Origin: an uncultured Collinsella sp.
GTDB lineage: Bacteria; Actinomycetota; Coriobacteriia; Coriobacteriales; Coriobacteriaceae
Direction of reading: 5' to 3'
Assembly: GCA_905211615.1 (NCBI GenBank)
Contig: CAJMBB010000023.1
Span: forward strand, 1-19,030
Length of the DNA stretch: 19,030 bases
The position numbers were made by a program, and so were the translations under genes. This document shows, one piece after another, positions 12,921-19,030 of this stretch (its first letter is position 1; each line of letters opens with the position of its first letter). The notes under the pieces are model-generated. The model was not told where the DNA came from. It ran no database searches and was given only the letters and a program-made list of their open reading frames with translations.

Positions 12921-13973
12921 TTAGTGCCTCATAAAGTGGTACTCGATCACATTGCTGTAGGGGTGACCCGGGCCCACAATGCCCTGGGGGAACAGCGGAT
13001 GGTGCGGCGTGTCGGGATACATTTCGGCCTCGAGGGCAAAGCCGGCGCCCCAGCCATAGTTGGCGTCGTCCTTGGCGTGCTCGTCGCCCAGCCAGTTGCC
13101 GGTGTAGAGCTGCACGCCCGGAGCGGTAGTGTAGTAGTCCAGCTCGCGGCCGGTCCACATCTCCTCGACGTGCATCGCACGGCGCAGATTACGGCCGTAC
13201 TGATAGCCATCGATGCACAGGCAGTGGTCGTAGCCGCGTGCCTGCTTAATCTGGGGATCGTCGGCTTCCATGCCAGGCGCGACGGGGCGCAGCTCGCGAA
13301 AGTCAAACGGCGTGCCTCCGACCGGAGCGATCTCGCCGGTGGGGATGTTCTGCTCGTTGATGGGCAGGTAGTGGGCAGCGTTGGCAACAAAGAAGTGCTC
13401 GCAGTCCATGCCGGCGTTATGGCCGGAAAGGTTAAAGTACGTGTGGTTGGTCATGGACACGTAGGTGGCGCGGTCGCTCTCGCAGCCATACTCGATGCGA
13501 AAGACGCCGGTGCGTGTAACGGTAAACACGGCCGTAAAGGTGCGGTTGCCGGGAAGGCCCAGTTCGCCATCCTCAAGCGAGGTGGTCATGCGCACGGCGT
13601 TATGGGCCTCGTCGAGCTCAACGTCCCACACGCGTTTATGCAGACCGTGCTCAAGATCGCTGTGCAGGTTGTTGGCGCCCTCGTTGGCGGGCATATGCCA
13701 GTCCGTGCCGGCGATGGTGATTGTGGCGCCCGCGGTGCGGTTTGCCACGGGGCCGATGGTCGCGCCAAAGCAGGCGGGGTTGTCAAAGTAATCCTCGAGC
13801 TTATCGAAGCCCAGCACCACATCGCGCACGTTGCCGGGAATGTCGGGCACGTCGACACCAAGCACGGTGGCGCCATAGTCCATAATGCGAACGCAGATCT
13901 CGGGCCCGTTGAGGGTGTAACGATGAACGGGGGTACCGCACGGCGCGGTGCCGAAAAGCTCGGAAGTGATCAT
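12921..13973 (-). CDS. galM: Galactose mutarotase GalM (aldose 1-epimerase)
   Basis: The 350-residue cytoplasmic enzyme interconverts alpha and beta anomers of aldoses such as galactose and glucose. Catalytic residues align with characterised mutarotases: His104 in NNLHSD, the general acid His177 in TNHTYFNLSG, Asp249 in GYDHC and the base Glu315 in GFALEAEMYPD. RIMDYGATV and GANRT-like GPVANRTAG are also typical. The ATG at 13973 has TAGGAA about 8 bases upstream; the frame is open 20 codons further but without a ribosome site. It is divergent from the DeoR-type regulator and ended by the terminator at 12861-12892. It is a true GalM, unlike the LacX-like protein at 9208-10089. Confidence 0.94.
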   Translation of the reverse strand: MITSELFGTAPCGTPVHRYTLNGPEICVRIMDYGATVLGVDVPDIPGNVRDVVLGFDKLEDYFDNPACFGATIGPVANRTAGATITIAGTDWHMPANEGANNLHSDLEHGLHKRVWDVELDEAHNAVRMTTSLEDGELGLPGNRTFTAVFTVTRTGVFRIEYGCESDRATYVSMTNHTYFNLSGHNAGMDCEHFFVANAAHYLPINEQNIPTGEIAPVGGTPFDFRELRPVAPGMEADDPQIKQARGYDHCLCIDGYQYGRNLRRAMHVEEMWTGRELDYYTTAPGVQLYTGNWLGDEHAKDDANYGWGAGFALEAEMYPDTPHHPLFPQGIVGPGHPYSNVIEYHFMRH

Positions 13974-14179
13974 TTGGTTCCTAACATCGAGGTATTTCCG
14001 ACAAACTTTAGCGCGAACAGGCGAGATTATCACTACACCCCACTAAAGCAGGGGGTATTTTTCTCAAAAAAGTGATGATTGGAGCTGTGCGGGCGTTCAT
14101 TTTTGACGCGCACGGGTCTGATACAATTTGTTCGTTAATGTTTGAATGATATGCACGCATAGAACGGCGAGGATTCATC
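13974..14179. promoter_or_regulatory. Divergent galM / deoR control region
   Basis: The 206 bases between the two start codons must hold both promoters. Toward deoR, TACAAT (14122-14127) is a fair -10 box, with TTGACG (14103-14108) too close to be an ideal -35. The bases 14128-14145, TTTGTTCGTTAATGTTTG, carry GTT repeats similar in style to DeoR/LacR operators, so autoregulation is possible. I see no strong palindrome. Confidence 0.35.
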
Positions 14180-14944
14180 GTGATTAAGGCAGAGCGACAG
14201 GATAGGGTTCGCCAGCTGCTCGATGAGCAGGGCACGGTTTCGGTTAAGGAGATTTCGGATGCGTTAGGTGTCTCGGACATGACGATCCGTCGCGACCTTG
14301 AGGAGCTTGCGAGCCTAGGCGAGATCGAGCGCGTGCACGGCGGAGCCCGCAGTGCACAGGGCCGTCCCCACGCTATGCTGCGCCATGAGTACTCACACAG
14401 CGAAAAGCGCACCAAGCATGCCGAGGAAAAGCTGCAGATTGCGCGCCGTGCTGTGGAGCTTATCGAGGAAGGCTCGACCATCTTTTTGGGCACGGGCACC
14501 ACGGTTGAGCAGATGGCCTCGATGCTGCCGGCGTTTCGCCTGCGCATTGTGACCAATTCGCTTTCGGTGTTTAACCTGCTCGAGGCGCGCGAAGACTGCG
14601 ACCTGTGCCTCGTGGGCGGTATGTACCGTCGCCGCACCGCCGCTTTTGTGGGCCCCACGGCCGAGGACACCTTGCGCGCACTGGGGATCGACGCAGCCTT
14701 TATCGGCGCAAACGGCATTTTGGACGGCGACGTGTCTACGTCTAACATGGAAGAGGGCCGCATCCAGCAGCTCGCCTTTAGCAAGGCCGATTCACGCTAC
14801 CTCATCGCCGACTCCAGCAAGATCGGCAAGCGCGACTTCTACACCTTCTGCCGTCTGGACAGCCTGGACGCCGTGGTGTGCGAGCCGGGTATCGCCGCCG
14901 AGGATCGTGTTGCCATCGAGGAGCACACGCAGGTCATTTGCTAG
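14180..14944 (+). CDS. DeoR/GlpR-family sugar regulator
   Basis: The 254-residue protein has the DeoR-family winged HTH at residues 5-57: RQDRVRQLLDEQGTVSVKEI, then LGVSDMTIRRDLEEL and IERVHGGA. The C-terminal sugar-phosphate sensor domain (about 75-250) has the signature EEGSTIFLGTGTTVEQMA and AFIGANGI. These proteins usually respond to a phosphorylated sugar, for example LacR to tagatose-6-P. It starts with GTG at 14180, after a GGCGAGGA ribosome site; the first residues MIKAERQDRV fit the family start. It is divergent from galM and the only gene on its side, so galM is the likeliest target in view. A role in galactose or tagatose control is plausible but not shown. Confidence 0.88.
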   Translation: MIKAERQDRVRQLLDEQGTVSVKEISDALGVSDMTIRRDLEELASLGEIERVHGGARSAQGRPHAMLRHEYSHSEKRTKHAEEKLQIARRAVELIEEGSTIFLGTGTTVEQMASMLPAFRLRIVTNSLSVFNLLEAREDCDLCLVGGMYRRRTAAFVGPTAEDTLRALGIDAAFIGANGILDGDVSTSNMEEGRIQQLAFSKADSRYLIADSSKIGKRDFYTFCRLDSLDAVVCEPGIAAEDRVAIEEHTQVIC

Positions 14945-15000
14945 CTAGCGCTACGGGATTGCCAACAGGCGATGCGGGAGGACTTTTACCTCCTGTCATT

Positions 15001-15054
15001 GTGGAAACCAGCGCGTCAGCGCTACGCGATATGACGCGCAAATGAGGATTCCAC
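15001..15054. repeat. Compound hairpin repeat
   Basis: GTGGAA/TTCCAC (15001-15006 with 15049-15054) encloses GCGCGTCA/TGACGCGC (15011-15018 with 15032-15039). Both stems are perfect. There is no T-run, so it is unlikely to be a simple terminator. Confidence 0.6.
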
Positions 15055-15060
15055 TATCAA

Positions 15061-15120
15061 ATCGTCTCAACCTGTAACAGGTAGGGGTGAAACCACCAAC
15101 CTGTTACAGGTTGAGACGAT
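15061..15120. repeat. Palindromic repeat A (22-bp perfect arms)
   Basis: The 22-base arms at 15061-15082 and 15099-15120 are perfectly complementary and separated by 16 bases. Each arm contains TCTCAACCTGTAAC. The next repeat has the related word TCTCGATCTGTAAC, so the two are members of one family. Confidence 0.85.
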
Positions 15121-15138
15121 TCGGCGGGGTCTACCTTG

Positions 15139-15201
15139 TTTGTCTCGATCTGTAACGGTTAGGACTTAAAAACTCGGCTACGTGTTACAGATCGAGACAA
15201 A
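15139..15201. repeat. Palindromic repeat B (18-bp perfect arms)
   Basis: The 18-base arms at 15139-15156 and 15184-15201 are perfectly complementary with a 27-base centre. The arm word TCTCGATCTGTAAC differs at two bases from that of repeat A, which lies 18 bases to the left. It ends 12 bases from the stop of the GntR gene and may also stop convergent transcripts. Confidence 0.85.
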
Positions 15202-15213
15202 AGAAAAAGAACA

Positions 15214-15933
15214 TTAGGACTTGAAAATAAAGTTTTGATAAGGGATTCGCCCAGTTAAGACGGTGCGGCAGACAATTGAGATTAGTTTGCCTCCGGAGTC
15301 GTAAGCATAATGAGTCAGTTCGATGACCGGAAGTTTTGCAACACCATAATTACTGGCTTCGGAATCGCTAAGCTGACGTGCTCTATAGCTTTCCCTAACA
15401 GATTGGATAGACTTGGACAAGTCGTCCATGATTCTGCTAAATGCCTGAAAATCTAACTGGTTATTCGGAACGCGCGACTTTGAAATGAAGAACGTATCAG
15501 CGCCTATGAAGCTGCCTTCAAGTTCGTAGGTCAATTCAAGACGCTGAATTTCATCGCGACTTTGACATCCAAATTGTTGGAGCATCATTACGGAAATTGG
15601 ACGACCTGATGTGAGGCCGCCGAAATGTTTGGTGATGGCATCCGGATCAACGCCATCGCAATGGCTTGCAAAGTCAAAGTCTAAAAGTGAATTGAGCTCG
15701 CTAACGCGTTTCGATGCAACAAACGATCCCTTACCTTGGATTCGATAGATACTTCCACCACGCTCCAGCTCACTCATGGCAAGTCGGACGGTTGTTCTGC
15801 TTACGGCGTATTCGTCGCAGAGTTCCATTTCTGTTGGAAGTTTATCGTCTGCTTGATATTCATCGACGATCTGCTTGAGCAGCGCGTCGGTGAGCTGTAA
15901 ATAGAGTGGCCGTTTTTCGTGTGTATCGAGCAT
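15214..15933 (-). CDS. GntR/HutC-family regulator of the second PTS locus
   Basis: The protein has an N-terminal winged HTH (about residues 8-70), with LPTEMELCDEYAVSRTTVRLAMSELERGG and the wing RIQGKGSFV. A UTRA-type sensor domain follows (about 90-239), recognisable from IQRLELTYELEGSFIGADTFFI and the end LISIVCRTVLTGRIPY. I prefer the ATG at 15933 (239 residues) because GAGG lies 6 bases upstream; an ATG at 15951 would add six residues. It follows the putative TIM-barrel gene on the same strand and is probably co-transcribed with it, divergent from the EIICB gene. The 18-bp palindrome at 16973-16990 is a plausible operator. It is distinct from the GntR protein at 5092-5823. Confidence 0.86.
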   Translation of the reverse strand: MLDTHEKRPLYLQLTDALLKQIVDEYQADDKLPTEMELCDEYAVSRTTVRLAMSELERGGSIYRIQGKGSFVASKRVSELNSLLDFDFASHCDGVDPDAITKHFGGLTSGRPISVMMLQQFGCQSRDEIQRLELTYELEGSFIGADTFFISKSRVPNNQLDFQAFSRIMDDLSKSIQSVRESYRARQLSDSEASNYGVAKLPVIELTHYAYDSGGKLISIVCRTVLTGRIPYQNFIFKS

Positions 15934-16005
15934 TAGAGCCTCAGTTTGCATGTTGGTTATACCTGATGGTTGCCTCAGTCGGGATGTAACGTGGGCAAGG
16001 TAACC

Positions 16006-16926
16006 TTAACGTATCACAGAGCGGCTCAGCATGACGATCTGATGCCTGTATCCACGAAGGGCTTGTCCGAGCGTGAAGATATTCTGGGGCAGGCAAATAC
16101 CGTTCATGGAGTCCCCGATATGTTGGAGGTCAGCGCCGGCTGCTTTTGCTGCAAGGCCTATTTTCTTAATGGTCTCGCTGTCGCAGGAGTCTTGACTCGT
16201 CCCGTTCGCCGCCATGACGAGAACCTTCTCTTCAATTGACTTGCCTACGTTGTGGGATCGTACAAAGTCTACGATGGCGCGCAGGTCTGCTTCTTGGAAG
16301 CAAGGGACGGTGTAGGGGGCTGGCACGAGAAGGATATCGACGCCGAGGTCAACAAACTTGCGCGCAATTTCGAGCGTCATGACAGGTTCTGCAACGCCCG
16401 CTCCATGCATTTTTCCGGCTATGACCAGGCCATTGAAATGCTCTTTGGAGAGTTTAATCGAATGGGCGATTGCATCGTTGGAGACGCCGGTTCCAGGGTT
16501 GCCCGTCAGGCAGATAAAATCAAATCCGAGTTCGTTAGCCTTTTCTAAGGTCTTGGGAGAGACGCGACGACCCATGGGGATTTCCGTTCGGGATTCAGAC
16601 ATCTCTGCCTCGTTATCAACTGGCTCCAGATTGACGCCAATGGGCCTTCCGCATGCTCGCTTCACCCAAGTGACCGGGTTTTCATTGAGATCATCTGGAA
16701 TACCGGCAATAACTGGATCGAACACATCGAGCGCGTTAAACAGAAGCAGGTCGGCACCTGCGGCACGTTCGATTTCTGCATTAGTAACGCCGCCGAGAAA
16801 TTGGGAAGAGGGTACGTTTTCCGCCATGATGGTACGTCCCTCGGAAGCCAGAATTGCCTGTTTTAGATCCATGGGTGACGTGGCGGCAAAATCGGATGCG
16901 GACATGTTCAGTAATCGTTTGGGCAT
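16006..16926 (-). CDS. Uncharacterised PTS-associated putative TIM-barrel protein
   Basis: The 306-residue protein is of a type found beside lactose/cellobiose-family PTS genes and often labelled PEP phosphonomutase-like or a domain of unknown function (I think DUF7916). Its alternating pattern suggests a TIM barrel: GRTIMAENVPSSQFLGGVTNAE near residue 30, LLLFNALDVFDP near 60, RPIGVNLEPVD near 93, FDFICLTGNPGTGVSN near 135, LVIAGKMHGAG near 165, VDILLVPAPYTVP near 193 and GADLQHIGDS near 265. Asn and His residues at strand ends may bind a sugar phosphate. AAAGGAAG precedes the ATG at 16926. It is divergent from EIICB and followed by the GntR gene. It may process the imported sugar phosphate, but the reaction is unknown. 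Confidence 0.78.
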   Translation of the reverse strand: MPKRLLNMSASDFAATSPMDLKQAILASEGRTIMAENVPSSQFLGGVTNAEIERAAGADLLLFNALDVFDPVIAGIPDDLNENPVTWVKRACGRPIGVNLEPVDNEAEMSESRTEIPMGRRVSPKTLEKANELGFDFICLTGNPGTGVSNDAIAHSIKLSKEHFNGLVIAGKMHGAGVAEPVMTLEIARKFVDLGVDILLVPAPYTVPCFQEADLRAIVDFVRSHNVGKSIEEKVLVMAANGTSQDSCDSETIKKIGLAAKAAGADLQHIGDSMNGICLPQNIFTLGQALRGYRHQIVMLSRSVIR

Positions 16927-16972
16927 TGTTACTTCCTTTGACTAGAACGACAGGCTTGTGACATTGTCTCTA

Positions 16973-16990
16973 ATATTGTTACAACAATAT
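16973..16990. promoter_or_regulatory. 18-bp perfect palindrome ATATTGTTACAACAATAT
   Basis: Two perfect 8-bp arms flank a central AC, 47 bases upstream of the minus-strand putative TIM-barrel gene and just downstream of its candidate -10 box. Size and symmetry suit a dimeric regulator, most simply the co-transcribed GntR protein. Confidence 0.5.
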
Positions 16991-17010
16991 ATTCAATATG
17001 TTATATCCAA

Positions 17011-17022
17011 TCGGTGAACGGT
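17011..17022 (-). promoter_or_regulatory. Operator-like word ACCGTTCACCGA, copy 2
   Basis: An exact inverted copy of the word at 1268-1279. It lies in the spacer between the candidate -35 and -10 boxes of the minus promoter, where a bound protein would block initiation. Confidence 0.5.
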
Positions 17023-17087
17023 TGCAAACTTATTGTACTGCTCGGAAAAAATAGACCCTAGCTGGGAAAACCTTAAATTAATCAACT

Positions 17088-17099
17088 ACCGTTCACCGA
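17088..17099 (+). promoter_or_regulatory. Operator-like word ACCGTTCACCGA, copy 3
   Basis: An exact copy, facing copy 2 from 77 bases away, and 16 bases before the TTGACA at 17116-17121. With four preceding bases it matches the copy at 1264-1279 over 16 bases. Confidence 0.5.
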
Positions 17100-17282
17100 A
17101 TAAGTATTTGAATTCTTGACATATCGACAAAGCGGAAAAAGAATTGGTTATGACAAATCGCGCAAATGATATTACATTTCGCACAAGAACGTATTCACTT
17201 ACATAAGTGGATACAAACGGGGACGACGACGGTTAAGTCCGGATAAATCGTTGTGTGCCCGGGAATCATGAAAGGATGTGTT

Positions 17283-18977
17283 ATGGACGCTATCGTCAAA
17301 TTCCTTGAAAAACACCAGCCCCTCTTCGACAAAATCTCGAGGAACATTTATCTGGTGGCGATTAAGGATGGCTTTCTCTCGAATATGCCAATTGTGCTGT
17401 TCTCGAGCCTGTTCCTTCTTCTTTCGACGCTCCCTGCCTATGTAGGCATCACGCTTCCGTCTGAGGTGCTGGATTTCTTCAATAAAATCTATGCATATAC
17501 CATGGGACTTCTTGGCATTATGGTGGCCGGCACCACGGCGAGCTCACTTGCCATGTCGATGAACCGTCGCATGCCTTCGGGTAAATCTCTCAATCCCACC
17601 TCGTGCATGGTTTGTGCCATGTGCGGCATGCTCTTGCTATCGGTGACGAACGATGTTGTCTCGATTGGCGGAGCAGATACATCTGTTTTTGAAACCGGCT
17701 ATATGGGAACCAAGGGTTTTCTCGCTGCGTTCGTAGCCGCATTCTTGACCGTTAATATCTATAAGGTGTGCATTAGCCATAATGTGACGATCAAGCTTCC
17801 CAAAGAGGCCCCTGGCTCTATTGCGCAGAGTTTTCGCGATATCTTTGCATTTGGGTTTTCGATCCTTGCATGCGCTTTTATCGATCTTGCGAGCCGCAAG
17901 CTGCTTGCTGTGCCGTTCGCCAATTTGGTATCCGCTCTCATCTCGCCGCTGTTCTCCGCGGTCGACACCTATCCTGGCATGGCGCTTATCGAAGGCGCGG
18001 TCGCGCTTTTCCAATTTATGGGTATCCACGGTGCTTCGGTTGTCATGAGTCCGATCAATGCTGCGCTCTACGGCAATACCGTTACCAATCTTGAGGTTTT
18101 CCAAGCAGGTGGACACCCGTCAATTGCTCTCACGCAGGACTTTACAAGCTTCATCGGCGGTCTGGGCGGTTCTGGCTGCACGTTCATCGTTCCTATTATC
18201 CTGATCATGTTTATGCGCTCCAAGCAGCTTAAAGCTATGGGCAAGGCATCGATTATCCCGGTGATTTTTGGAGTTAACGAGCCCGTTATCTTCGGTATGC
18301 CGATTGTTCTCAATCCCTATATGTTCGTGCCCTTCCTAGTGGCTCCTATGGTCAACGCCATTATCGGTAAATTTTTCATTGACGTCATTGGAATGAACGC
18401 CCCCATGTATACCATGCCGTGGGCGCTTCCCGGCCCAATCGGTGCATTCCTCACCACGGGTCTCGATCTGCGTTCTCTCGTATTGATGGCAGTGCTGTTG
18501 GTCGTTGACTTTGTGATTTACTATCCGTTCTGCAAGGCGTATGACCATCAGCTTTGTTTGGAAGAGTCTGCAAAGGAGACTGCAGGAACCTCGGATGCAG
18601 ATGCTATTGCCGCACAGGAAAATGTCGCAAAAGCTCTCGAGGCGGTAAAGGACAAGGCGGAGCAGATCCGCGTGCTTGTGCTTTGCCAGGGTGCCGGCAC
18701 TTCGACTCTCTTGGCAAATGCTCTTCGCGAAGGTGCCGCTGCTAAGGGTATCGATCTGGTTTCTCAGTCCGGTGCGTACGGAAGCCACTATGAGACGATG
18801 GATCAGTACAACGTGATTGTTCTGGCGCCCCAGGCACGCATGTACTATGACGCTATGAAGGCCGATACCGATCGCCTTGGAATTAAACTGCTCACCACAA
18901 GGGGCAAGGAGTATATCGACCTTACCAACGATCCCGAAGGTGCAATTGACTGGATCGTTCAGGAGCTGGCCAAATAG
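17283..18977 (+). CDS. Lactose/cellobiose-family PTS EIICB fusion (LacE-like)
   Basis: The 564-residue protein joins an EIIC permease (about residues 1-420, many membrane helices) to a cytoplasmic EIIB domain (about 460-564). The EIIC part carries the family signature VNEPVIFGMPIVLNPYMF, whose Glu is sugar-binding in related transporters. The EIIB phosphocysteine is Cys468 in VLVLCQGAGTSTLLANAL. Fused order and length are those of LacE (about 565 residues), rather than the separate cellobiose subunits. A charged, alanine-rich linker lies at about 430-460. An AAAGGA site precedes the ATG at 17283. No lactose-family EIIA is in the window, so it probably lies downstream or elsewhere. The substrate could be lactose, galactose or another beta-glycoside or disaccharide. 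Confidence 0.92.
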   Translation: MDAIVKFLEKHQPLFDKISRNIYLVAIKDGFLSNMPIVLFSSLFLLLSTLPAYVGITLPSEVLDFFNKIYAYTMGLLGIMVAGTTASSLAMSMNRRMPSGKSLNPTSCMVCAMCGMLLLSVTNDVVSIGGADTSVFETGYMGTKGFLAAFVAAFLTVNIYKVCISHNVTIKLPKEAPGSIAQSFRDIFAFGFSILACAFIDLASRKLLAVPFANLVSALISPLFSAVDTYPGMALIEGAVALFQFMGIHGASVVMSPINAALYGNTVTNLEVFQAGGHPSIALTQDFTSFIGGLGGSGCTFIVPIILIMFMRSKQLKAMGKASIIPVIFGVNEPVIFGMPIVLNPYMFVPFLVAPMVNAIIGKFFIDVIGMNAPMYTMPWALPGPIGAFLTTGLDLRSLVLMAVLLVVDFVIYYPFCKAYDHQLCLEESAKETAGTSDADAIAAQENVAKALEAVKDKAEQIRVLVLCQGAGTSTLLANALREGAAAKGIDLVSQSGAYGSHYETMDQYNVIVLAPQARMYYDAMKADTDRLGIKLLTTRGKEYIDLTNDPEGAIDWIVQELAK

Positions 18978-19030
18978 GAGGCTTCGGTAGTTTGTGTGAC
19001 AAGGGGCTAGCCTAGGCAGCAACGCTCTTC

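Larger units (their letters stand above)
14945..15213. other. Repeat-rich spacer between convergent regulator genes
   Basis: No gene is visible. The spacer holds a short GGAGG/CCTCC hairpin (14977-14993), a compound hairpin at 15001-15054 and the two larger palindromes at 15061-15201. AGCGCTACG occurs twice (14947 and 15019), suggesting local duplication. It separates the GC-rich region to the left from the AT-richer regulator locus to the right. Confidence 0.6.
16927..17282. promoter_or_regulatory. Divergent control region of the second PTS locus
   Basis: This 356-bp AT-rich region separates the minus-strand putative TIM-barrel/GntR operon from the plus-strand EIICB gene. It holds a minus promoter candidate (TTGCAA 17027-17022, 16-base spacer, TATAAC 17005-17000), a plus-strand TTGACA at 17116-17121 with only a weak -10 downstream, an 18-bp palindrome and two inverted copies of the ACCGTTCACCGA word. 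No gene fits in it. Confidence 0.65.

Noticed and set aside
12915..14075. 386-codon plus frame opposite galM
   Set aside because: galM has all catalytic residues on the minus strand; the plus frame is Gly/Ala/Val/His-rich shadow.
15061..15201. Attachment site or integration boundary
   Set aside because: The repeats are palindromes next to no integrase or tRNA; a repeat family explains them better.
18978..19030. Possible start of a downstream gene
   Set aside because: Too short before the window edge; no start codon with a convincing ribosome site and no recognisable coding sequence.

Overview
The window looks like the chromosome of a high-GC gut Actinobacterium of the Coriobacteriia, most like Collinsella. 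This rests on GC-rich codon use, short operons closed by strong hairpin terminators, and the mix of mannose-family and lactose-family PTS genes. No rRNA or other taxonomic marker is present, so this is an inference. The core of the window is a nearly complete N-acetylgalactosamine (GalNAc)/galactosamine uptake and breakdown locus.

Layout. (1) 1-1014, minus strand: a small XRE repressor and a four-helix DUF2975-type membrane protein, closed by a terminator at the left edge. (2) 1015-1700: a long regulatory region with several palindromes. (3) 1701-4907, plus: EIIA, a YajC-like protein, EIIB, EIIC and EIID of a mannose-family PTS, then a terminator. (4) 5092-5823: a GntR/HutC regulator. (5) 5938-8391: agaS and a nagA-type deacetylase. 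(6) 8467-9051, minus: a flavodoxin. (7) 9208-11762, plus: a LacX-like epimerase, a LacC-like kinase, a fragment of a second nagA and a YhcH-type protein, then a terminator. (8) 11971-12046, minus: tRNA-Thr(CGU). (9) 12204-12698: an orphan EIIB paralogue whose phospho-accepting histidine is a tyrosine, running into a 184-bp palindromic repeat element. (10) 12921-13973, minus: galM, divergent from a DeoR regulator at 14180-14944. (11) 14945-15213: three palindromic repeats between convergent genes. (12) 15214-18977: a second sugar locus, with a GntR regulator and an uncharacterised putative TIM-barrel protein on the minus strand, divergent from a lactose-family EIICB.

How the genes fit together. 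The PTS would import GalNAc as GalNAc-6-P. The NagA-type enzyme removes the acetyl group, AgaS deaminates and isomerises galactosamine-6-P to tagatose-6-P, and the LacC-like kinase makes tagatose-1,6-bisphosphate. No tagatose-bisphosphate aldolase is in the window. Two DasR/NagR-like operator sites sharing a 13-mer lie upstream of the EIIA gene and of agaS, with the GntR gene between them, so this regulator probably controls both units.

Most notable observations: the catalytically dead orphan EIIB; the eroded nagA copy near it (perhaps remnants of a second cluster); a 12-bp operator-like word found exactly three times, once at the aga control region and twice in the divergent promoter region of the second PTS locus; an acidic insertion of about 80 residues in EIID; and two families of large palindromic repeats.
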